Of a stretch of DNA of 60,000 bases, positions 25,201-35,148 are shown piece after piece. The stretch lies in the NCBI GenBank assembly GCA_914767715.1, contig OU612069.1, positions 25,047,387 to 25,107,386 of the forward strand. The letters run 5' to 3'. The position numbers and the translations under genes are program-made. The stretch is from Membranipora membranacea. Its lineage: Eukaryota; Bryozoa; Gymnolaemata; Cheilostomatida; Membraniporidae. Every line of letters starts with the position of its first letter. The first letter of the stretch is position 1. A model generated the notes under the pieces. That model made no database searches. It saw nothing but the letters and a program-made list of their open reading frames with translations, and was not told where the DNA came from.

Positions 25201-28200
25201 GCTATCAACTCTGTCATTCTGAGAGAAGTAATTTACTATCATAAACCACAGAGGAACATCTAGGCCTAGAGGTCCTCAGCTCTCCCTAAAGTATCTATTA
25301 TAAAATACAACCGTCGACAACATAGGCAAAACATGCAATTCACCACAAGTTGCAGTAAAATAGTGACAAGTTAGCAGCAATCTCCCGGCTGTGCAACAGC
25401 AAAATCACTCATCGTTGAAGACCCTATGCACATCACTGTATTATGTGTCACCTCAGAATGTCCTTTCTTATTTATAGCTCTTACGGAGACTGTTAATGGC
25501 TTGTTGTCTTTACACGAACCTTTCAAAAACGTTGTGTCTTATGCTGATTTTGTTACTCTATCAGTGGTAGTGGCAGCAGATGAGGCAATCAAGAGGGGAG
25601 GTACAGTCAAATTACTATTTTGTATAAGTCATATTATGTTTTAGGTGAAATGGTCTAATTGCATCAAAAGGACCTGGTTTAGATATTATTTTGGAATGTT
25701 GTTTTCACTGGAAAAATTGTATGAATGCATTCTGTTCACTCAATTCATTTTGTATGGCAGAACATCCCTCAAACTTCCCATGACCATACTATATGAATTT
25801 ACAAGCATTTATTATTTTCCAATCTGGGCCAATCTGCATGTAATCTGTCAAAATCCTTTCAAGATAAACTGTATTACCAAAGCTAACTTGAAAAACAAGC
25901 TAGCTAGAAGTTACAAGAGTAATAATCGTCATTCATTGAATCAATATATCACACCATGACCTGCCCCGCTTGATTCCATTTTCTTGCAACCTCGTTTTGC
26001 CAACATGACTCAAAATGTGTTATCCCTATGTAATAATATTTTATCTTTGTGAAGGAGGCACAGTTGGGGTTGGTATGCGATATGGCAGGAAGACATGCAC
26101 CAAACCTCTTACTAACAATAAAGTCCAGGATCTACCCGGAGGGGACGATCCAGATGCCGCAGAAGCGACCCGAAATATGATGGGTCTATCAATAAGAGAG
26201 ACGACTGCTCTTCTAGGTAATGTAGAGCAAATCCCTTTAACCAATAATCTCGACTTTTCAAGGTCATTTAGTTGCGCCTAACCTTGTAATAGATGCAGAA
26301 TACAAAATTTACTGTCATATCACATAAACCTCCCTCATCCTCAAAGCGGAAAGTGCTGATGGCTCATGGACTTTGATGAATAAGTTACAGTCAATCTATT
26401 TAAAAACTGCTCTCACAATCTGATCCTTGCTCTGATGCATGCCTAAATTTAGAAGTGATACACTTTGACCTTTTCTCCAGTTACATAATTAAAACCCTGT
26501 TTTTGATCGTTTTGATTTTTGAAGCTGTTGTAATAGAATGGTCACAAAGTCTGTACCCATGATACTGATGTCAACAGTTATATAGTGTGAAATTTGAGCT
26601 TGACTTGAAATATTGGCAAAACTAAATCGTGATCAGTGTTTTCAATCCTCTAGCAATGATGCGAGGCAATCTTTTAAATTGGATTCCGGATTTGAGCTAT
26701 TGAAGCCCAAATTTATGAGTGAAATATCATGGATAATTTGTATATCAAGTTTGTTAGTTCGTAGGCTCCTATTATTATTTTGAGAGTTGGTGATCATTTT
26801 GTAGGTGCACATAGTGTTGGTAAATGTCACAGAAGTCATCAAGGCTATGAGGGACAATGGGACTTTACTCCTGAAAAACTAGACAATGCATACTTCCAAA
26901 GCCTTCTCAATTCTGACTGGGCTGCGGTTGCGGCGCCTGATGTTCAGTGAGTGTATCAGTCATTTTACAACAATTCACGCTAAGAGTTTATTTGTGAGGT
27001 TTATGATGATATTAGGAATCATGGAATGTAATTGATAAAGCAGCTTAATGCACCATTGTCTCACATGAACAAACCATGTTTGCAAGTGCTTTATCTAAGT
27101 TGACACATGCATGTCAGTGGGAGATCGCCACATTAGTAAGAGTGCGGTGGAGGTCTTGGAGGTCTTGGGTTTGATTCTAGCTGCAGCCTACTAGCCATTT
27201 CAGTTAATTGGTGTGTGCTGACCTCCTTTTATTTCGTCTGACAATGACCTGTGATCTTGTTAGTCTAACCATCTGTTGATGTCAAATCTATACATCCCTG
27301 ATTCTTTTCCTTACAGAAAAGTACAATGGATACCGAACAATGAGAAACACCTGAACCTTAAAACAGTATCACCTTCACGTATGATGTTACACTCTGATAT
27401 AGGACTGAAGATTGAGTTTAGTCGTATCGGTAAGACCAACAATCCAACTTGTACAGCTCTGAAAGGTGGGACAGGAACTCAAAGTGCACCCTGTAGTAAA
27501 AACTCTAAATACCTACCATGGGTAAGTATCACCATAAGTTATAACATATAAGTGATTATATTTCTGATTGTAAGTTAACCTATCTGTAGAATCTCCTCAT
27601 CATAATCTTCCAATGGATTGTGCAGACATTTGTAATCACTGACTCTCTGGAACAGACTGTTTTGGAGTTTTGTAGCGCTATTCGATAACAATAATCACTT
27701 ATTGGGTGTTCTCTCTACTTTCACCATAATAGTTGGAGGGGTGAACATATTTTGAATAACATTTAAATATAACTTCTATTGATTCATATTATGCAGGTGA
27801 AGCTATACGCTGCAAATAATGTACTCTTCCAGAAGGACTTTGCTAAAGTACTCCAGAAGGTTTTAGAGCACAAGAATAGTGGTTTGAAACCTGCCATAAT
27901 AGATGTAACCACAGGGTAAATATCCCTTATGGGAAAGCAGATCTCTATATTGAACATACACGCAGACTAAATTCTCCTTGTACAATTACCTAGCAAGTGT
28001 GTTGGTAAAGATTACAAATCATTTTTGGACATGGTAAAAGATTTGTCAATGCTGATTTAAGATCAACCATAGGTATCTGATAGTTTACCATTTGGTGGCT
28101 TTGTTTTCTTAATGTTTTCTGAATGCACTATCCTTGAAATTCCTGCAATAGAATTTTTGAATTTTTCATTGTTATTTATATATATAATTGAATATGTAAT

Positions 28201-31200
28201 TAATACAAGATTAAATGTGGCCATCACTGTTTATTGTATATTGACAAAACTTCATTAATTGTTTTTTAAAGCCTTACAATGCTTCCCAGTCTGATCCAGA
28301 GTGAACTCTCTGACCCAAATTTATGTGTGCGAAGTATCGCCAGCAAAAGACCACATGGTTAATATCGATCAGTCAAATGCTGTATCTACTAACTACTAAC
28401 ATTTTATACATTACATGTACATCTTTGTACTAAGAAACTGTTTTGATACATGCAGACCATTTAACTAACCAGCGAGATATTGCCTCCACAATTTCCAGCA
28501 CAAAATAAACCTGGAGAAATTGTAAAGTGGAGCTGAAAGTCAGGGAGTATACCTGCTATACCCTAACACTACCACAAATGCAACCCTTGATCAGCACGGC
28601 TTCACCTGAAAACCAATCTGAAGGACACTCAAATATCTTAGTGATTCACTAGATATGAGGCCCTGATCTTCATTAAGCTGATATTTAAGCTTTCTCAATA
28701 ATATACTTTAGGCTGGATCTGTGTGTGCTTGCGTATGTGTGTGCATGTGTGTGTATTGTATCGTACCATTGTTATGATAAAACCGATTGTTGTGCTGAGC
28801 GCTTTGTTATCAAAAAGATAAGACCTGAAATAAAAAAAACAGGATTGTTCTGTGTTTTGGTAAAATATACCTTCCTGAGAGGTATTGTTTTAAAGTCATG
28901 ATTGATGTCTTGATGAATCATCCGGTGGTATTTTTATATAAAGCCGAGATCCATAAACTTCATTTCTATGCACTGTGACTGCTCATCAATCTTCTTCATC
29001 CTCTGTATAAATTGCGATTCGCTGCTAGGCGATTTGTCCTGCGAGAGTTGTTTGTCTCAAGACCTACTGCAGGGATGTAACTTTTAGAAAAAGCCAGGGG
29101 CGGTATGAGACATGCGCGCAGCGCATATCTCGCTGCGTGGCGGCGAACACAACAGCTGGGGGGTTTGGGGGGCGCTGTAAGCCCCCCCAACGGGGTTCGG
29201 GGTGGAGCCCCGGCCGCCAAAGCTTTTTGGACTATTTAGAAGCAAACTTGTAGCTATATTTGCATATAAAGTATAAAGCAAAAGTATGAAAAATTTTTTC
29301 AGATAATGCTAAAATAATGTTCAAGATACTTAGTCACAGCCTACTTGGTGGCAATCCTGTCAGAGCGACCAGGCTTAGCGCTCACAAACTGTTTGATTAC
29401 AGCCTGGATATTCATATTGCTGGTTACCTCCTTATAGATGTGGAGGACCATCAGAGAGTTAAGATGGTGCTCAGACATCGTAGATCTGAGGTAGGTATTA
29501 ACTCGACAAAGTGTCGAGAAAGACCTCTCAGAGACCGCATTTGTGGCAGGAAGGACCATAAGTAGCTTTACAATAACACTTATCTCGCTAAAAAGACCTT
29601 TAGAAGGCAGAGCCTTGAATGACTTGATGAACTGAATTAATGTCCCCACTTCTTCCTGGTCACAGACAGACTTCAGTAGCTGGAGCTGTGTGGCCAACTT
29701 AGCACAGTCCACATCCTCCCTATACTTTTGTTTCAGCTCTGGGGAAACCAGGTGAAGATATGGCTCACCCTGAGCAGCAGAGAGCACAATGTTTTGAAGT
29801 GTCTCTAAACCTGGCTGATTAAACCTCCCCTCAATAGCTACAATAGCAAAGTCAACAAGCTCATAAAATAACTGTCTGTAGACATCCTTGGGTGTCTGGT
29901 GGTGGTGTGACTCCCCCTATTCATCCTCATATAGCGATGGTACCTTCCTTCTTCTTTTTAGTACAGGCTCATCCATGTCTGAAAAAAACGCCGGTCTGTT
30001 GCGACAAAATTTACTATGACAGACTATTTATATACAAGGTCTCATTTGGGTGAAGGCTGGTGTATGGGATTATAGAAGAATAATTATAAAATTTTCCAAC
30101 GATGACAATCAAATCTGAGGTTATCGCAGTTTATACCATAAAAATAGCTACGACCACAATTTTTTGTTTTGTCCTGTTAAAGACAATGCCTATACTATGA
30201 CGACTTACCAAGATCTTCTTCAAGCTGTATAGCTTTATCATAAAGCTTTTCATAGTGCTCACTGGCCCACATCTACTTGAGATGGTTGACAGTTGTCTTA
30301 GCCATTGCCTGGCCATCACTTGCTGTCAGGTTTGTTGCCTGCAGCGACCTGGCTAGATAACCTCATTGGGAATGGAAAGTCGGGCTTGGGTACATGTTTC
30401 ACTAGCACTGTAATCAATAAGTATACTGATATTGTATTCTGGTGGGTAAAAACGATACACTGAGCTAAAAATATAAGTTTTCGGTAGCTACCCAATAATG
30501 TCACCATTCGGAAAATGGTCATAATATGGTTCAGACAAGGATGCTCTTACCATCATCAAAGTTTGATTTGGCAGGCAGCAGTTGTTTCTCTAGTATCGGT
30601 TTGATCTTGTCTTCTAGTGTTAGCTACATCCTCATTCACCGGCGCCGTAACTTTGCCGACCTGCCGACTGCCGACAGGCCTGTTCTCAGATATTTCAGTC
30701 TTAGCATTTGATTTCCAACCTAAATGCAAAAGTGCATATGCTAACAGTATGCAAGTGCATATACTAACAGTACCCCCAGCACATGTTGGTTACCATTTAG
30801 GGCAGTGAACTGACTGAACTTACCATGTTTCCTTGCTTCTTCCCTCCCTTCTTCCTCTCCCTTGTGAAAAATTTTCTTTTTGCATGGGGGCCGCCATCTT
30901 TCTGTGAAATGTTTTGGGAATTGCGCTCTCATTCTCATTTTGAAAAGACAACCCTCATGCTTTTTGAAAGAAACATTGCCTTTTTATTGTTATTCAATAA
31001 AATACAAATGTTGGAATTTTTATCCAGTGCATTTCTCTTATTCCTTTTATGCTGCCTGGGATTTAAAAGTGTTATGAGTTTAGTTAAAGCATGAATGAAG
31101 CTCTCTGGATTCAGGGATTTAGTAAATTGTTTGTATATTTCCGAAATGTATCATAATAGTTTATCGGTAGCCAGTTAAGACAGGTTCACTATCATTAAGC

Positions 31201-31569
31201 AGTGTAGAGCCTCTGCTGGATTGATTATCAATACCCAACTCTACATACCACTGTGTCAGCAAGTTTGGCACAATGCATGAAGATATGAGTTAGGCACTTC
31301 TGACAAGTTATAAAAACTTAAAAAGAGGTCTAGTCTACGCAGCTACAACTGTGACAATATTGTTGTTGAATCTACTGTCAAATGTCTCTCACCCATTTCG
31401 ATTAGATCAAGCCATGGTAAGCGGTTCTGTTTCATACTATTATCAGTTTTACTGGGTTCCATCGCCTTGTGTTACTCGCTGCTGAAAAAAGGCTCATTGG
31501 CATGAAAAAATTTTTGCCAATTTTATTAACCTTTTGGACCTTTGGGAAGAATTATTGGTCCTAATCAAC

Positions 31570-31601
<32 letters not shown>

Positions 31602-34108
31602 CATATAGCTATGGGGTGCGACCCTTGCAAGTACTAGGGAGGGAAGAGGTCTAAACATAGACCTAAAAATAGTAAACCTATTTTTAGGTCTATGGGTCTA
31701 AACTGTTTGCATAGTATTGCTTGGAACTCTTAGTAGGCACTGATGTGTACTTTGTGATAAGTATCAGTACACAGTTGTTACCATTGTCATTGATTATGAT
31801 TCAGGGGCGTATGCAAGATCAACTCTAGCATACACCATTTAAAATTTGTGAGAGTAATTCGGATGGTCACAGAGATTTTATTACTTCTATATCTGACTAG
31901 CAAAATACATATGACAACCGTAAATCAACAGTAAGAGTGATTTATTGACTTAATGGTCTTGTTCTGACTTATAGTGGGGTTCAACTTGATCTGCTCGACC
32001 TCTCTGATCTTGATTCTGTACAAGCCATTAGTGATGGTGATCTCCATGCTATTAATGGTAAGACACACCCATCATTCGAAAGTTTCACAGGGAAGATAGT
32101 CATTGACTTGGTAGCAGCCAAATCAAAAATAATCTCATGCAATTTGGGCTTCATCTTTCATTGTTCAATTGCAACTTTTTTTGGCTGCCACACCGTCAAC
32201 AATGGTTCGTTATTGGCTCTCGCTTTAGACTACGGCCCGCTGTGGTATTTTCCATTTCTTGAGTTTAAATATAATATGCATGAAGCTTAGATTAATGCAG
32301 CAGTTGTCCTCTTTTTGTCAGTGAGGCTGCAACTCCAAAATATTATACATAAATTATAATTCAAAATGACGGCCCCCATGCAAAGAGAAAAGTTTTCACA
32401 AGGGAGAGGAAAAAGCAAGGAAGCATGGTAAGTTCAGTCAGTTCACTGACTAAATGGGTTACCAACATGTGCTGGGTGTACTGTTAGTATATGCACTTGC
32501 ATACTGTTAGCATATGCACTTGCACTTTGCATTTAGGTTGGAAATCAAATGCTAAGACTGAAATATTTGAGAACAGGCCTGTCGGCAGTCGGCAGGTCGG
32601 CAAAGTTCCGGCGCCGCCTCATTCACACACTCTTCTTCCAAGTCATCGGGGGAGTCAGTATACAAATCAACCAGCAACACTTCAATCTCCTCAGTAACCT
32701 ATGAAGTGAAACAATAAAGGTCATAAGACAGTGGAACTAGTCTGAACACTCTACCCTAACTACATGCAGCAGAGGATATCTCATATATATGAGACTCAAA
32801 ATATAGGGGGACATGCATATTAATTGCTACATTCAACTATGAGGCTAGAGCATCAACAGTCTCAACATAACAGAGAGAGAGAGAGCTTGAGCATGCCAAC
32901 TGGTTTACCTGACTCGTGATAGGAGGTTGATCCCTGTGGAAGAGGAGGAAAGAATCATCACGCACAAGTCATTACATTTTACTAATAACCATGATAAAGT
33001 AAAGCAAATCAAAACTTATCTTCATCATGGAAACTCATTTGGTAAACGAATGAGAATTTCTGAATGATGTGACTAGCTAGCATGTTGTCTTGATAGGTTT
33101 GTCAATTCTGGTTACTTCAAAGTCAAACAAACAAACTGATGTTGTTAATTTAAGCTTTAATTTAATAAGTTAAAAATATATAATAACACACAAAACTTAG
33201 CTCAACAGCAGTTTAGTTCCAACATCATCAGGGGAGTGGGGATTCAGTCATATGAAACCCAGCTCCTTTCATCAGAGAAGAATGTTTTTTGAGTGTCACT
33301 CAATCAATTCATGATTCAGTTCTATTACTTCATGCAAACCAAACTAACTTTACTAACCTTCTTGATGATACGCCTGCTATGTTGTTGTTCTATTCACCTA
33401 GGTAACTATTGACTGAGTTTCTTTGAAATTTATCTGTGGGTGCTATATGCATCCTACTGATTTTAGTGAAATCAGTTGGAAAAAAACCGGTTATGTTGAT
33501 GTTCATTGATATCTACTGTATTTTCGACATCGATAACCAGCTATTTGTCAATGTATATTCCCACCTCCAATGAACAAGAACGTAAACAACATAAACAAAA
33601 GGCAGAGGAAAACTCCGACAATACTGCTAAATCCTCTCACAGGTCACTATGTACACCGGATTTTCAATTGTACCATTCTTAGGCCACTTTATTTTTCAAG
33701 TTAGGGGCGGCGGCACCGCCCCCACCGCCCCTAAAAATACACCCCTGTACTGAGGGAATTACTTGAGGATGTTACACCTGTCACAACAGAGTCAAACAAG
33801 TTTGCAGCACTCGTAATGCAGCTCACGTGGTCATATGACACACAATGGACACTTAAGCCTGACACCGCACATATCCAGAATCATGTATTCCAATCTTTGG
33901 TCGCCCATGATTGTCTAAATTTTTTTATTTATATTTGATTTAAGTGTGGATCAGTTAAATCAAAATAAGCATTAGAGTTTCCAAAGGGTGACACATGTTT
34001 CACTAATTTGTTCGGTCTTAGGATACGTTTAATTTTGATGTCATCCAACCAAACATTGCTGCAGGATGCAAGAAGTACTCACCATGCGCCCTAACAGAGG
34101 GTGAATGA
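19274..34108 (+). CDS. Secreted plant-type haem peroxidase with altered distal site (11 exons)
   Basis: Exons: 19274-19294, 19714-19772, 23904-24081, 24784-24880, 25478-25600, 26055-26216, 26805-26946, 27317-27521, 27797-27915, 31975-32057, 34065-34108. They join in frame to 410 aa. Residues 1 to about 25 form a signal peptide. Residues 94-109 read WIELGFHACVGGCDGC, where the plant-peroxidase superfamily normally has Arg four before the distal His and Asp after it. Here the His (H100) is kept but those residues are Glu96 and Ala101. VSYADF matches the VSCADIL helix. The proximal His is H216 in GAHSVGKCH, and its partner Asp is probably D288 in MLHSD. The family reduces peroxides with haem. 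With E96 and A101, normal compound I formation would be expected to be impaired, so it may be a pseudoenzyme or have another activity. The two first exons and the last exon are placed by phase and splice-site fit. The exon 6 acceptor could be 26055 or 26058. The exon 11 acceptor could alternatively be at 34022. Confidence 0.82.
19907..20689 (-). CDS. FLYWCH zinc-finger protein, partial, antisense in peroxidase intron 2
   Basis: Three minus-strand exons join in frame: 20689-20560 (begins in phase 1), 20394-20239, 20092-19907, giving at least 157 residues. The second exon has SWRCARYGKPTKCKA followed about 20 residues later by GDHNHPA. This is the W.C......C.A...H.H end of a FLYWCH zinc finger. 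The third exon ends in an Arg-rich segment, NLRRLIQRRSAN, followed by NLSFE. That order, FLYWCH finger then LRR..R..R then L.FE, is what I know from animal proteins linked to MULE-type transposases, where a catalytic domain would follow. I see no such domain here: unspliced, the frame ends within a few codons. The 5' exon with the start codon was not found. It is either a domesticated fragment or a dying transposon gene. FLYWCH fingers bind DNA or protein. Confidence 0.7.
20878..21232 (+). mobile_element. Composite tRNA-derived SINE / foldback element
   Basis: Positions 21032-21100 look like a tRNA: a perfect 4-bp D arm (GCTC...GAGC), an A-box-like TAGCTCAGTAGAC, and a B box GGGTTTGAATCC. The anticodon arm is degenerate, so it is not a working tRNA gene. 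The surrounding sequence carries imperfect inverted ends (GTGCCTTATAGATGA near 20909, and the reverse complement of GTGCCTCATAAATGAGG near 21210). Part of peroxidase intron 2. Confidence 0.7.
21618..21905 (+). repeat. Tandem array of ~20-bp GGGGCCAAGTTT units
   Basis: About 14 units of the type GGGGCCAAGTTTTACTAATT alternate with a variant ending CATTGCAT and another ending TATATTT, giving a higher-order period of roughly 130 bases. An open frame through the array is a by-product of the repeat. Lies in peroxidase intron 2. Confidence 0.93.
21950..23900. other. Remainder of peroxidase intron 2
   Basis: No exon recognised on either strand. A 19-base stretch at about 23186-23204 (GATTGGCTGTCCCTAGTAG) recurs inverted near 37640, so a worn dispersed repeat is present. 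Confidence 0.4.
27105..27195 (+). mobile_element. Degenerate tRNA-like SINE head
   Basis: A B-box-like GGGTTTGATTCTAGC follows an A-box-like segment at the usual distance, but the arms do not pair. Probably an old SINE in peroxidase intron 7. Confidence 0.35.
28000..29065. other. Part of peroxidase intron 9 without genes
   Basis: AT-rich, with a (TG)n-type microsatellite at about 28720-28760. No exon recognised. Confidence 0.45.
29070..30960 (-). mobile_element. hAT transposon remnant with C-terminal transposase domain
   Basis: The frame 29787-29341 (148 codons) ends with LLMVLPATNAVSERSFS followed by LR..M....LN.L..L. This is the C-terminal dimerisation domain of hAT transposases of the ZMYM-like class. 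On the low-coordinate side a GC-rich block (29090-29225) begins at CAGGGATGTAA (29070), a plausible hAT terminus. On the other side, minus-strand sequence at 30902-30640 holds a short 5' exon ending in a donor and a second exon; both recur as an inverted copy at 32365-32616. The catalytic core in between is interrupted by stops. Lies in peroxidase intron 9, antisense to the host gene. Confidence 0.8.
30641..30902 (-). repeat. Left arm of a long inverted repeat (hAT 5' region)
   Basis: Reverse-complement match to 32365-32616 over about 250 bases, broken by small indels. Both copies keep the same exon-like segment and the splice-donor-like GGTAAGTTCAGTCAG. The arms are 1.46 kb apart and enclose peroxidase exon 10. 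Confidence 0.88.
31563..31612 (+). repeat. (TA)n microsatellite
   Basis: Alternating TA for about 45 bases in peroxidase intron 9. Confidence 0.9.
31657..31693. repeat. Perfect 16-bp palindromic hairpin
   Basis: ATAGACCTAAAAATAG at 31657-31672 and its exact reverse complement at 31678-31693, separated by five bases. Possibly a foldback from an element end. No gene boundary is next to it. Confidence 0.9.
32365..32616 (+). mobile_element. Second hAT 5' fragment, head-to-head with the first; right arm of the inverted repeat
   Basis: Plus-strand copy of the hAT 5' region at 30902-30641. It contains an ATG-led segment ending in a donor, then an exon-like stretch coding for KTEIFENRPVGSRQVGK in the same frame as the other copy. 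After GGCGCC at 32610 the two copies diverge. Confidence 0.8.
33695..33752. mobile_element. Probable hAT-type element end
   Basis: A GC-rich inverted block (GGGGCGG...CCGCCCC) followed by TAAAAATACACCCCTGTA. Its reverse complement, CAGGGGTGTATTTTTAGGGG, resembles hAT terminal repeats. No matching partner end with target-site duplication was identified. Confidence 0.45.
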
Positions 34109-34565
34109 AAATAATTTCACTGGCATTATGATGGTACATACCCCCTTCAGTGTGTGACAACAAGGGTGTTGGCCGAATTCGGCCTTGAGATCCCATAGCA
34201 TCAACTCTGTGAATGAATCAGGAATAAGAGTTCTTGTTTCATTCACTGAGTCAGTGCTGTTCTTTAAAAACTGGATCTGGCCGGCGATTTTCATACTTAG
34301 AAGCAGTTTAGGTTGCTTTACTTGAATTATATTTCCTACCGTCAGCAAAAACGATTTACAAAACATCTGTGAACAAATTTCACTCAACATTGACAACATC
34401 AGACTGAAGATCTTTAGCGCATAAAAACATTGAATTTGTTTAAAACATTTGTTAGCTGTCATGCATTAGTGCAACGCCTCTGCAAATATATATGTGTAAC
34501 TATGTGATATATAATAAGGTATCGATAAGCGATAACACTTTTAGATCTCGTCGCTGATGATTACA

Positions 34566-34571
34566 TTTATT
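34566..34571 (-). terminator. Poly(A) signal of the 69-aa gene
   Basis: AATAAA on the minus strand about 32 bases after the stop codon. It supports the small gene as a real transcription unit. Confidence 0.65.
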
Positions 34572-34602
34572 AATTTGAGCACTTTCCGGCGAGGGATTGG
34601 CA

Positions 34603-35148
34603 TTACTTCTTAGAGAAGATTGATGCTATGAATCCTTGGCAATTGCAAACAGGTATACTCTGTCCGTTTGCGGTATAAAGAGTATACTGCTGATCCTTTT
34701 TAAGCGGTACTCCGCCACATCTATCACAGCTGTAAAATAAAACTCAATCGTTCGAAGCATTCAACGGCTGCAAATGATTTTTTGCTCAAGATTTTTTCAA
34801 ATCAGGCTGATTGGTAATAATTATTGTCATTAATCTATGCGGCAGTTAAAACATATCCCTAATGTATCAGAGCAGCCTTAGTTAAAAAATGGCTCAATTT
34901 CCCATTTTTTATAAGTTGTTCTGTTTTGGTCTGTTTGTTCTAAAACTGGCGATAAACCAAACCTCAAAAAAGTTTCTTCAATATCGCTCAGGGTCTTTGT
35001 TCGATTATATCTTTTTTAACCACTGCATGCTTTCACAAACAGCACTCATAATTATAATATCTTACCTTGGTCCATGAAGAGCACAGTCGGTATGTTGTGG
35101 ATAGTTGTTAGATTGATGTCCCTGGTAGCCACTCTGACCATGAGGCAT
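34603..35148 (-). CDS. Small two-exon gene, 69-aa Cys-containing protein
   Basis: Exon 1 is 35148-35066 (AAAATGCC start context, donor GTAAGA). Exon 2 is 34729-34603 (acceptor TTTTACAG). They join in phase 2 to 69 codons and a stop. The first half is Gly/Gln/Asn/His-rich (GYQGHQSNNYPQH). The second half has SCDRCGG and, 24 residues later, VCNC, a CxxC...CxC arrangement that could bind a metal. There is no signal peptide and no membrane span. A canonical poly(A) signal lies close behind the stop. I do not recognise the family. It converges on the plus-strand peroxidase gene, whose last exon ends about 500 bases away. Confidence 0.72.

Noticed and set aside
29084-29281. Open frames across the GC-rich block
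   Set aside because: Both follow from the GC-rich end of the hAT remnant (Pro/Gly/Arg runs) and carry no domain.
34091-34462. 123-codon open frame on the minus strand
   Set aside because: It overlaps the likely last peroxidase exon on the other strand, has no splice context or family resemblance, and lies just downstream of the poly(A) signal of the 69-aa gene. Probably chance.
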